Source of the DNA: Ceriagrion tenellum
Lineage: Eukaryota > Arthropoda > Insecta > Odonata > Coenagrionidae
Assembly (NCBI GenBank): GCA_963169105.1
Contig: OY720640.1
Coordinates: forward strand, 55,801,527-55,865,526
Direction: 5' to 3'
DNA length: 64,000 bases
This document shows, in pieces, positions 22,626-33,465 of this stretch. Within the stretch, counting starts at the first letter, position 1; each line of letters begins with the position of its first letter. Under the pieces are notes generated by a model. That model did not search any database. It saw only the letters and a program-made list of their open reading frames with translations, and was not told the origin of the DNA. A program made the translations under genes and the position numbers.

Positions 22626-25600
22626 GATGAACAACCAATAAATCCACCCCATCAAAAAGCATCAAATTTAAAAATTTATACTTGGATTAGACATGGAATA
22701 CCCTTCCAACTTCACCATTTCTCTTTCTTGAAGACAATAATTCGTGGGATGATTTTCAGTGTCTACACAATAACCGTACGAAATTCTCGCAAAGCTCCCA
22801 TCTCCGCTGGCAACCAAATGGACTGTTTCATTAAATATAAGCTTGTCCTCCTTGGCCGCTTCCTTAATTCCACCGCCTCGACTGTCTTCAGGAGAATCTG
22901 TCCCCACACTCATCGTTCGTAAGCAAAGCGAGTAGGTGCGCATACATGCCGGAAAATCGGATGCCACATCGTCGCGAGGTTCGTTAGCGGTAACTATAGC
23001 GGTTGGCTAGTCGAACGTGTCAAGTGCGGCGCAGTACTCTCTCCTCACCTAGTTACTGGCATCCAATTTATAAAAAATCAACCACTAGACCGAGAGAAAT
23101 AATAAGATTAGTTCACTTTTAAGGAGTCGCCGGTGAGAGGAACTTTATTCAATAACGTTGAAAAGCATTTTTCCAAGAGGATTTTTTTTATCAGGAAAAA
23201 TCACCAAAAATTAAAGGAGGAAAAATTTTCCGCTATTAGGCCCGAGGTCTCCACTTATGGCGGCGGGAAAATTTGCATGAGAGTCAACGGATCGACCGGT
23301 GTTTCCATCCGGGCGGAGCAATATCACTCCCTACTTCTCCAGCCAAAAACATCTGTTGAGCAACGCAATTACCTCCACGCTTACTGTGTTGCTCGGCTAT
23401 GTAAATTAGCGAGAGATATTCCACAAAATATGAACAGACTAATTTACCTCGTCGCTTTTTCCGGAAAGAGCCGTTCCTACACTTCTCTATTATTGGAGTT
23501 TTCCTTCCGTAAATCATTAGTGTATCCGCATCTTCGCGAACGAATCTCAGCCACCACAGACACATTTTTCATGTCGCCGCCAAGGCTGCTAATCTGAGAT
23601 AAAAGAGAAACTGTCCACTGTATTTAGTTGGGATAACTAAAATATGAACTGAAAGAAACAGCTAAAAATGAGGACTTCTGCTTTCGTAAAATGCAGCAAC
23701 CCTTTACCTTCCATTTCAAGTGGAAAGTCATTTGACGCTACAAGGAAATGGAACAATTATATAAGGAAAAAGGTGTAGTTAACCAAAAGCTCAGTGTCTT
23801 TCACCGTTCTAGGACAAGGAACGTGATTCCTCTATAATACCTTATTTTTTATGGAACCATAAATTGCTCATTATTTCCAGTTTCCAAAAGAAATGATAAG
23901 TTTAGGACGTACACTTTTACGTAAAATTCATTTTGTTTTTTAAGTTAATCGACTGATTTTTGATGATTGGGGACATCAACCGGTTAGAGTAGGTTTAAAC
24001 GGAATAGAGTAAAAAATCTTCAAGGTTCGAAAAGGTTGACAAGGTAGATGAAGGGCACAGAAAACGTGCTGTTTGGCCAATCCAAAGTCTGGGACACAAT
24101 CAACGTTGACGATTGACGTGAGACATGAACGGAAAGACGGGAGTAGATGGCTGGCGGGATAGGCAATGGCAACGGACGCAACCAACGAGCACGGGGATTA
24201 CGTCTACGTGAGAGATGGGCAACTTTCAACTCTTCCCGTCTCCTGTACACGAACAACCAATGAAATTCGCTCATGGATTTTGTGGAAGGGAGCCACCTTC
24301 CGGAAGCCGCGGAAGATAGAAGTGGGTCCTTATCAATGATTATACGTCATTGTCTTTCACTATATCTAAGGATAAAATAATAGTTTAGTGTAGCATATAC
24401 ACTTTTTAAACTAGAATAGCCATTGCATTGACTTATAAAAGTAGTTCGAACAGGTCTCCATTGACAATGAAATATTCCTAGTGATGAAAGGAAATCGGGG
24501 ACAGTCTCATAATTAATATTTTGGGATTAGTTTCATGACGCTATTTTGGCGTACAATAAAGATGTATGCATTTTTATCAATGTAACTACTGTACTTAATA
24601 CTCCTGAGGTGTCATTATTGACAAAATAAGAACTTAATGGACAAAGTTCGCTGACAGATTGTCCAGGCGAGAAAGGGACACTATCTAATTAATGATACTA
24701 ATATACGATTTCTGAACTAGTTATCTCCCAAAATATGAAATCGACAGGGCATATATACATTAGACATGTTTTACGACAAAAATAAGATCCTAAGAAGGAG
24801 TAAGCAAAATATTTCGCCAAAAAAATTACTGAAACCAGCGGCAAGCATAAAATTCTGCACGAGGCCATATCCTAAGTTGGTAAGACAATGCAATGGCAGT
24901 ACTAGTCAGAGCCAAGTGAGTAGGGTGAATGCCTCCAATGGTCGAGATTTCCGATTCTAATCTGATCATCGGAATTTTTATCACGTGGCCTTCATTTATC
25001 CTATTCCTTCTCTAACTCAGAATGTTAACATTTCCTTGCAAAGTAACGATGAGGCTTACCAAATCATAATTTCCATTACCGGACATTTTTTCGGCAAACC
25101 CTTGTCTCGGCGATAACGTATCGTTCGGGATTCCTCTTGAGAAGTTCACGATTGGACTGAAATTCATGAACCTGATAGATATCCTCGTCATTGCCATTGG
25201 CCGTTCCTCATTCTGTTACGATTTCTTCTTGGAACCTCTATATGTCATGCCACAGCTGACATTTCAGTTAAAAGTCAACAATAATAACATTCGCTTCATC
25301 AATACGCGTTCTTCAAATTAAAATCAGAATGTTCTCGACAACAGTTCAAACAAAATCAATATTCACTTTGCAAACAACTCATGAGTAGATACACAGTTGT
25401 GGTTAGAATAAAACTGCTATTTATTCGATAATATCTGACAAGTGTATATACCTTATGACTCAGTTTTTCAGGCAACTTCTGTTTGTCAATGATTTTATTG
25501 GCAACCGTAGTATAACTTTGCATGGCAGTGTAAAGTTACGTTCAAGTCGATTCAAGTATTTACTCTAAATCATCGAGTTTTTTCTCTAAACCGTCTCGTG

Positions 25601-25689
25601 CGGTCTTGGAGGAGCTTCAAGCGTTCAAGACGCCTTGATTAACGTACCTCGTTCAAGATTTCTCGTTCTGTGTGAAACGGGCCTCACAT
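22626..25689. other. Spacer with no supported gene
   Basis: No recognisable gene or element. The 154-codon frame at 23133-23597 has no motif I know, and a frame on the opposite strand overlaps it. The remaining DNA is AT-rich and unstructured to my eye. Confidence 0.55.
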
Positions 25690-26070
25690 AACGACCATGT
25701 TTCTTCGACAATCTTGCGAAGTATGGAATCAATTGTCAAACGATGTAAAAAAAATCTGAAAATGCAAGTCAATTCAAAAAGAAATACAATGAAATATTAC
25801 TACAAGTGAACTAAATATTGTAAATGAATTAAATATTGTGCTACATCGTACCAAATCAGATGTTTTTTATGTGTATTCATACATTTGCCTTCTTGTTAAA
25901 TATTTTGTTCAATATTATGTCGGATTCCGTGATATTGATGTATTGAAGTAAATCTTCCTATTGTATGTATTACTTGTTGACTCTAAGATATGTATAATCA
26001 TGTATGTTCCTAAGGGACACACCTGTCCCGGAATAATAAGTTTCATTTTTCATTTCATTTCATTTTCATG
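25690..26070 (+). mobile_element. LINE 3' end with TTTCA tail
   Basis: Near 25720 the plus strand encodes VWNQLSNDVKK, followed after a shift in an A run by SENASQFKKKYNEILLQ and a stop. This is the typical final block of CR1/Jockey-type LINE proteins. An AT-rich 3' untranslated region follows, ending at about 26040-26070 in repeated TTTCATTTCA units, a plausible simple-repeat tail. The lineage differs from families A and B, and only the 3' end is present. Confidence 0.65.
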
Positions 26071-27049
26071 TTTTAGATTTCTCTCAATTGGTTTTCTCGA
26101 GTAAAAAAACTTTAACTCTACGTGCAATCATAGTCTGCAGATACCTTCAATATAAATCAATGGGCGAAAGGTAGGGCTTTTCACTAGCTTTTCTCAACTA
26201 AAATAAGGTGTCATCACCTTCTCCAGCGAGAATTCCCTTCGATCCACATGTGTATACTTAAAGAAGTTTTTTTCATCCATGGGACTCATGGATTTCAAAA
26301 TCTTTCCATAAACATCCCTACTTTGCTTTTTTCTGTTAATTGGTCTTGCTCTCCCATCTTCTGTTATAAAATTTTCTCCTTTTCTTAAGTGCAATCCATC
26401 CAGCCGTCAGTATGAAAAAGACCACAATAAAGGGCAACATCTTCCTCCTTTCCATTATGTATTTTTAAGATGAAAGCTCTGCTAGTTGCTGCGGAGATTA
26501 CTGTATCGCTGGTTATATTCAGGTTTATTTGATTGAAAACTTCGCCAAATCCCCATTATCACACGTGACGATCAATTTTTTTCTGATGATGCACCCAGAG
26601 CGAGTAAACGGCGACTGTATCCGGCGGGTAAAAGTTCCCGTCTCACGTTCTCCCGTTTACGCCTCACGTCGCACGTTCACGTTGATTGTATCCCAGCCTT
26701 AAGACCAACTCCTACGTGGAGGGTCTCAGAATAAAAACGAGGGAAGTGGATAGTTAGAGAAGACGACAACGTCAGAGGGGAAAGACGGGGATCTCTTGCG
26801 GAAGTTTCCGTCTCGGAGGATAAGGAAGAGACGGAGGCGAAGGCGTTTCGGAAGGCGCTAAAAATAATTCCACCAACACTGGAATGTGAACCCGGAGCCT
26901 CTTATGGGAAGCCAGCTCTCCTGTCTTCCAGCCCAACCCAGTCCCAGTCGTATAGGATTGTGATTTCTTTGCAAGGTTTTAAACATAGATTACATAAGGA
27001 TTTCATTTACTGCGAGGATAAAATCTTATTGTCACGCCAATCACTCTCT
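26071..27049. other. Spacer with no supported gene
   Basis: No gene is recognisable. The stretch at about 26590-26700 is moderately GC-rich with several CGT/ACG steps and might be a decayed element, but I cannot assign it. Confidence 0.5.
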
Positions 27050-27500
27050 CTTTTCTCCCACTTTTCTCTCGTGAGACCTCATCTGGAGTACGTCGCTAGT
27101 ACATGAGACCCTTAAAAAGTAGGACTAGTTTCAGATTTAGATCGAATACAGTGAAGAGCAGCTAGATTTGTCGAAAATTGTTACGATTAACATAGCATTG
27201 TTAGCGAATGGTTGAGGGAATTAGGGTGGGAACATGTATCCGATCAAAGGGAAAAATATAGATTAAATCTTTTACGAAAGTTTGATGAAGACTATGTATT
27301 TCCGGACGTTCAACATAGTTTGCTAGAGCCAAACTATTACGGTAGAAATGATCACAGGAATAAGATTAAGGAAATAGACTGCAGAACCGATAGGTTTAAA
27401 ATGTAATTTTTTCCATGTACAATTAAGGACCATAATAGTCGTGACAAATCAGTTCTAGGAAGGTTTGACTATGACTAGGTAACTTAGGTCTTCGCACTTG
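27050..27500 (+). pseudogene. Family B-like LINE C-terminal fragment
   Basis: The plus strand encodes RPHLEYVAST at about 27069, then LRELGWEHVSDQREKYRLN at about 27213, RKFDEDYVFPDVQ, and CRTDRFKM near 27400 followed by the FFPCTIKDHNS remnant. These match, in order, the minus-strand LINE at 59276-59890. Several stops precede 27212. The 3' untranslated part probably continues to the SINE insertion at 27631 and possibly beyond it. It is a dead 5'-truncated copy. Confidence 0.75.
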
Positions 27501-27630
27501 TGCTAAATATATTAAAATCTTTTTAGTATATAACCTCGCATAAATATTTCCGGCATGATATACTCTTGTATGATACAGTACAGTACCTTATAGTGCTATT
27601 TATCCGTCGCATTAGTAATACTAACCAGTA

Positions 27631-27907
27631 TTGATTGGATTGGATTGGATATTTGGGGAGACGACCGACGTCTAAGGTTATTTGCGCCATAGCGGATAGG
27701 AAAGGAAGGAAGGGTGGGTAGAAACCCGGCGTCGGCATTAGCCTGCTCTGATCGAAAGGCGCCAAGGGGACCACGGTTTAACGTCTCATTCGACAGACGG
27801 AGTACTGTACTTGAATTGCCCTCCACAACACACTCAAGTAGGGATCGGGTTCCCTCTGAAAAACATCCGCCTCTACAGGGATTAGAACCATGGCCTCCCG
27901 TGTGGTA
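27631..27907 (-). mobile_element. 5'-truncated tRNA-derived SINE
   Basis: An 11-bp perfect direct repeat, ACTAACCAGTA, flanks this unit at 27620-27630 and 27908-27918. On the minus strand the unit starts TACCACACGGGAGGCC and has a B-box-like GGTTCTAATCC about 20 bases in. It runs through a body with GACGTTAAACCGTGGTCCC and ends in repeated CCAAT units (27632-27650). A B box with no upstream A box inside the duplicated flanks means the copy lost its 5' end at insertion. SINEs are copied by LINE enzymes. A neighbouring family B-like LINE piece is the target here. Confidence 0.8.
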
Positions 27908-27918
27908 ACTAACCAGTA

Positions 27919-30621
27919 GTCGTACTTTAAGAAGCATACTGAATGGTAGTATGTTCATGTACGTAGCACTCTCCTAGTTTCTGGCAGATTTGCACATTAA
28001 ATTATCTTACTGACCCTCTATGGACGGAATTATGAAACATCATTAAAAACAACTGCTATGATATTAGTTTTTTTAAAGTGCTATTTAAGCAATTTTAAAT
28101 TGCAATTTATTTGATAATAACATTTATTTTGAAAAATACGTCTTTGTATTGCATATATTTAATTAAAAATAATACTTTACAAAATAATATTAAACAAAGT
28201 ATACTTCAGCATTACCTTCATATCGTACCGTTTTTAAACTTTCCCAATTTTTAATTCATATGACAGCTGAAACTATTTATTCCAGAGCTCCACCAGGCAC
28301 GCCATCGTCAGTGAATAGCGTCACACATTCATCTATTCAAATTGTTTGACAAACCGCCGAAAGAGAAGCAACTTTCCAAACACTTAATCCGAAGCGTTAC
28401 AATTCTGTCCAGCGCATCAACGAAATGGAAAAGCCTCTTGAAAAGCAGATATTTCAATGAGTTTGAAATGTTACCAATTTGACTCCCTCGTCCATTGAGG
28501 GTTAAATACGTAGCTTGAAATAAGCCATTTCAAATTCACAAAATATAACGCCAAGCCTATGTAGAGCCTACTGAATTCTACCTCCTGAGAGGTCTGAACT
28601 GATTTTCACCTTGCGCCGACGAATAACATAACATAGGTACCCCGTAGTTCATGTGCTCTCAGATCCACCAACGTGGTCCTTTCCGTATATTCTTCAACAC
28701 TTTTAAATGAAAGCTACCAAATAAATTGTATTCACAAAGATATTTCACTGAGGCGAGAAAATTTCGTCATCGTGACTCTCGCACATTCCTGTGTGCCTCC
28801 ATTGCGGGTGATTCCTAATGAAGATACGATGCCTAATAATTCAAAGAACTTTCTAAAATACCGATCCCACTGATTATTTCATTATTTTTACGAGTTTCAC
28901 TATACTGTAGCATTCTCAAGAAAACTTGCAGTTTAACTAGTTAAAACAATACACACCCGTTACCCCGTCCTACACGTAGGCATTGACAAAAGAGCTTTCT
29001 CGGGGTTATCCCCAGAGCACCGGTATCTATTTTTACTATTTACTCAATACTGCCAAACCATTGTATGCCTCTATTGATTGTCTCATTCATGCGTTGTTCC
29101 GTAAACCGTCTCCTATCTTTGCGACTCCTACTCTTCCTCCCCTTCAGAGTCTATTCTACCTAATTCACCCCCGAATTCCTCAGTCATTCTTCCTCATGCC
29201 ATTCACTGAACTATCATACATCAATTTCGTAATTCCGTTAAATCTATTCTCTCAACGTGGCCAAAGCAATAAAGCACGCTCTTTTCCTATGCATACATCA
29301 GCGGAGCATTCATTGCAAATTCTCATGGCCTATACATTGCTAACTCTATCCCTGCTACTTTTACCGCAAACACTTCTTAGATTACTCGTACTCACTTCAT
29401 GCAGCGTACACCGTACGTACGTATGTACACCGTAATATGTTTATCCTGACATGCCCAAGTTTAACTAAAAAATAAAAACATGTGGGTAAGCCCACTTTTG
29501 TATCCTGCAATTTCTTTTGAAGTTCTCTCAATTTCGCAATGGAATTTCACAAGATCTCGGCCTCACCATCGTTCGCTTTGAAATTCAGCGGATATGTAAA
29601 CGCGGTTGATCGACACAGCTGGTTCAGACACACAGACAAAGCTGAAGACTCTTTTCTCCACTTCGCAGCAGTCCGTTTTCCCTACCGTCCATCCGCAGAG
29701 CTTCCCAACCGAAGCCCTGGCAGCCTCCTCCGATCGGGTCGAGTTTTAAGGGTGCTAAAGTAGGTCCAATATCCCAAACTCTGTGTGTATTAGTTACAGA
29801 GCCCGGATACAACCTGCCGGCGATGAGCCGCAATGCCGATGAACTTTTACGCGAACTTTTTGAGTCCCAATAACCACTTCCTGCAGCCAGCAGCAAGAGA
29901 TAGGAGAGGGAAAAAAAGGCTTGGGAGAACGGAGAGTGGGGGCTCTGCCTTCGCTCTCAGGGATAGGGAGGGGTAGGAGGATGGGGCAAGGGGGGCGTGG
30001 TTTTGGCGATGGCCGAACGCCAAACACGGCGCCATTCATTGCTACACTCGCTTCACCCCCGGAAACAAAAAAATAGAGAAATATGGTGCGCGCGGGATGT
30101 ATCGGTTACAATGCCACAAAAACTTTTTCTCTCCCTCTCCTCATATCCCCACGCCTCACAGCCGAAGCTCTCGCAGTTCTGCGGGAAACAAAAATGGACG
30201 ATCGACCATTGATGCTAAAGCGAACAATGCTCCCCGACAATGGAGGTTGGAGTGGGTGGGGTGAGGTATGGGAGTGGCCGAAGCGGGGATGAGTGGGGTG
30301 AGGGGGGGGGTGAGGTGGAGGACGAAGGGTTGAGGGGGAGAGGCGGTGGCCAATGGATCAGAATGACTAAAGTATTTCGGAGACCCGGGCGAGGAGCGAG
30401 ATTTAATTCCCGGACTGGACAAAACACGAGAGAGAGCCGAGCTGTAGCGGAAGGATGAGACATCGTCACAGAGTTGGTCGGAAAATCTAAAAGAGGAGCA
30501 CAGTAACACGTAAAATACATACAAACGTGTAGATGTACACATATATACATGCCCTCAACAATACTAAATAAATAACAAATTGCATATTTAAGCATTTTAA
30601 GCGAGGCAACGGCGCTCAAAT
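27919..30621. other. Spacer, with a GC-rich block at 29.9-30.5 kb
   Basis: No supported gene. About 29880-30460 is GC-rich and strongly G-biased on the plus strand. Long frames in this block on both strands are low in complexity and overlap one another. It might be a CpG-containing regulatory region, but no TATA box, splice site or conserved protein supports that. Confidence 0.5.
30285..30310 (+). other. Potential G-quadruplex motif
   Basis: Runs GGGG at 30285-30288, GGGG near 30295 and a nine-G run starting at 30302 lie within 26 bases, enough for four G-tracts with short loops. This is a sequence-pattern call only. Confidence 0.6.
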
Positions 30622-30871
30622 TTGTTATCGGACGGCTGCGCTACAACAAGTCATACCTGGAGGATGTTATGCAAGTACCCTTCTAAGTCTAAAAGAAATG
30701 TGTGTAAAGAAGTTGTCGTGAACAGGTATGAATGAATTGAAAATTGCACAAGTCGAGCATTGTGACCGAAGTAACTACGTTGAATGTTGTTATCGGAGGG
30801 GGTCACCACAACAAGTCATACCTGAGGAATGAAAAGTAAGTACCCTTCCATATCTGAGAGAAATGTTTACT
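30622..30871 (+). repeat. Diverged tandem duplication, period about 165 bp
   Basis: A block of about 82 bp at 30622-30703 recurs at 30787-30871. Shared landmarks are TTGTTATCGGA, ACAACAAGTCATACCTG, AAGTACCCTTC and AGAAATGT. The intervening 83 bp appears once, so this may be two copies of a longer unit with the second one incomplete. Confidence 0.75.
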
Positions 30872-32744
30872 TAGGGTGAGTTTTACAGTATTCAGCTAAC
30901 TCAAAACCTCAATTCCGTAGTCGGTACAGAACAGTTTCAAACAACCTACTCGAGAAAAAAAATGACTACGCATAAAACATCTGAGAAGAACTATTCTTTA
31001 AAAAAAATTTTTATTTCATTCTGAAAAACGATCAAGACTCAATTTCCCAGCAAATGATGGAAAGGCATATCGCTCAATCAGATAAATAGCAAAAATTACA
31101 TAAATACGAAACTTCCTTACCATCAGTTTTCAAATAGAAAGCTGATCCTATTTGATAGTGTTATCTTCTTACGTCTTAACTTATTTGACCAACCTTAAAC
31201 TAAAAATTTCGCGTAAGGCCAACTTAAATATCATCATTGATTTCTTTGGAAATCACCATGAAAACAGGTATGAGTGATTTTTCCTACCGAAGATTTGGAG
31301 CCTAAATATTAAATACAGAATAAAAATGCAGAATTATTCGCAACATTTCCAGTCAAGACACTTTCGAGGTAATTTCTTTGTAGTGACCTCATGGTGGATC
31401 GTGGCATTAAACGCGCCAGCCACACTTCCTCGCGGCAACTCGCAAGGTGATATGCGGAGGCATGGATGTCATTGGATACAAGAAAAATGAAAAGTCCAGA
31501 GGGGTGAAGGAAGAAGAGACAGCAAAAGTCATCTCAAACCCACAGAAGAGATCGTCATGAGAGTTCGAAGGAAAAGTTCGTATAATTGTGTGGCTAAATG
31601 CATTTGTATTTTCCTCACAAAGAGATCCTAGTACGCAAGGGGCAACCAAATCATCATTTTTTCTTGGAACAACTTTCAATCTTAGCCATAAAAGTACAAT
31701 AATAGACGCCACATGTAACGTCATCGGGCTTCAATTTGTGGGAATGTGTGACAGATAACGTCTTAAATAAATCAAATTATAAATGTCATCACCCCGGCCT
31801 AGTTTACGGCGACTTGTGCCATTATCAAGGGTGATAATGACACATTACAAGCCTCCATGATCGCACACGTTGCCGAAACCTTAATCTGTGTGATGAATAT
31901 TTTGCGGAAATTCAAAGTCTTTACTTTAAGCTGATAAAAGGAAACAAAGGTTGAAAATTCTCGCATTGAAAATAACACATAACGTCCCTTCAATTACTCA
32001 ACGGTGGCTAATGAAAAAAAGACCCCTTCACAAGCCCTTTCGGCAACTCGTCAGGATATATAAAGACCACAGCCACAGGAAACGTTGAAAGGGTGTGGGA
32101 AGTTTGACTTCAAAGGAAGCGTAAATTCAGTTACTAAATAAAATGCGCAGCTATTCAACACTATAAAATAAAACGTGATTTCCTTATTTTTCCCATGATA
32201 GTTTGCAACGTGAGCTCAGTTACGTTTACAAATGACCTAATATCTACAATCTATAACCAGGAATTCAGAACTTAAGTGATAGGAAGTCTTTACCAAGGGT
32301 CCATCAAGGAATATGTAATATAAGGAAGGATCCTTTCATCTCTTGTTTTGCAAAATTTGTTTTAATTTACATTATAGTCAACGATATTCCCCATGGTAAA
32401 GATAGTTGCTTTAATATAACTTTCTCCGAAAATTTTTCTTTAGAATATAGTCATGGTTCCTAACTTTTTTCTATGACATCAGTTGAGCGAGAATTCTCTT
32501 GGTCGATAAGATTATATTTTTATAAGATGTCCCGTTAAATAATGGTGCCCCAAATACAGAACCTGGTTTGCATTACCTAAATAACCTGATTTCTTTGATC
32601 ATATAACTTTCTTAGTCCTATTAACGATGTATCACTTTTATATTATTTGCTCTGTAAAATTTAGACACGGTTTAAATTCCGTAGCACTTATCCATGTAGC
32701 ACCGATATAATTGAAGCATAAAATATTTATCCATTCGATATTTA
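30872..32744. other. Spacer with no supported gene
   Basis: AT-rich DNA with no recognisable gene, element or strong inverted repeat. Confidence 0.6.
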
Positions 32745-33465
32745 AGGTGGTTTAAGCGAAATATCATTTTACCTAGAAATCACTAAATTTGGTTTATTTC
32801 AATAAAAAATATCAAGGGTACCAAAATATCAGACCCTTGCCACACTACTATCCGAGATATTTTCCAAAATATAACCGCCATTTTACATGGGAGATGGTAC
32901 GTGCATTCACTTCAGAGAGACATCATTTAAAAAATGAAGAATTTCTAACACCTAGATCTCGTCAAAAGACTAACAGCATGTAGTTTGTGTGTTATCTCCA
33001 CCATTTTTACAATAAATCATATTGTCACCGCAGTAATTTTTTCGGAATAAAAAAACTTTCCTCGTAAAGGAGTTTTAAACGTACCGCTCGAAAAAACGAG
33101 TCAAATTAAAGATTTATAGAGATTTTATTTAAATTATTAGAATTTCGGTCACGCAAAAGTATCATATTGCACTAATAAAGTCTTTTCGGGTTTTCCACCA
33201 GGTTAGGTAGTTGTCTCCGCCATCGTTGTCATGCCCTGAAGACGATGGCGGAGGTAGCCATCGATACGTTGGCCAACAACTACCTAACCTGGCGGAAAAC
33301 CCGACAAGACTTTATTAGCATCATTAGCCATGAAAAAAAATGAAAAATAATATTTTATAATATTGCACCAATAATGATGCCATATTAATTTCATGCTTCC
33401 TACAACTGCTGAAATTAAAACGTATAATTCGCAAATGGTCCCCATTATGACCAGGGAACTTAACG
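32745..33465 (+). repeat. Dispersed repeat R1, copy B, interrupted by H2
   Basis: Direct-orientation relative of copy A. Shared blocks include AAGGTGGTTT, ACATGGGAGATGGTACGTG, TTCAGAGAGACAT, GAATTTCTAACACCTAGATC, GAGTCAAATTAAAGATTTA and GCTGAAATTAAAACG. The copy is split by the hairpin element at 33178-33359; the two halves join smoothly against copy A once the insertion and one target duplication are removed. This dates H2 as younger than R1. Confidence 0.75.
33178..33359 (+). mobile_element. Hairpin retroelement H2 with ribozyme-like core
   Basis: A stem-loop with arms at about 33178-33213 and 33276-33313 pairing almost perfectly (CGGGTTTTCC, then CAGGTTAGGTAGTTG and their complements). 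An inner stem CTCCGCCATCGT/ACGATGGCGGAG is an alternative to CGATGGC/GCCATCG at 33243-33263. The unit is flanked by a 14-bp direct repeat with one mismatch, ATATTGCACYAATA, at 33164-33177 and 33360-33373, and ends in an A-rich tail (CCATGAAAAAAAATGAAAAA). Long target duplication and A-rich tail indicate retroposition rather than cut-and-paste. The core reads CTGAAGA (33236-33242), a 7-bp stem, then GATAC (33263-33267), a hammerhead-like order with one deviation from GAAAC. Confidence 0.65.

Noticed and set aside
23133..23597. 154-codon plus-strand frame
   Set aside because: No recognisable family, no splice or promoter context, and a 93-codon frame overlaps it on the other strand.
28983..29435. 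150-codon plus-strand frame
   Set aside because: No recognisable family; leucine- and serine-rich composition follows the local C and T content.
30395..30420. tRNA-like GAGATTTAATTCCCGG
   Set aside because: It lies in a GC-rich block without an A box or cloverleaf pairing.
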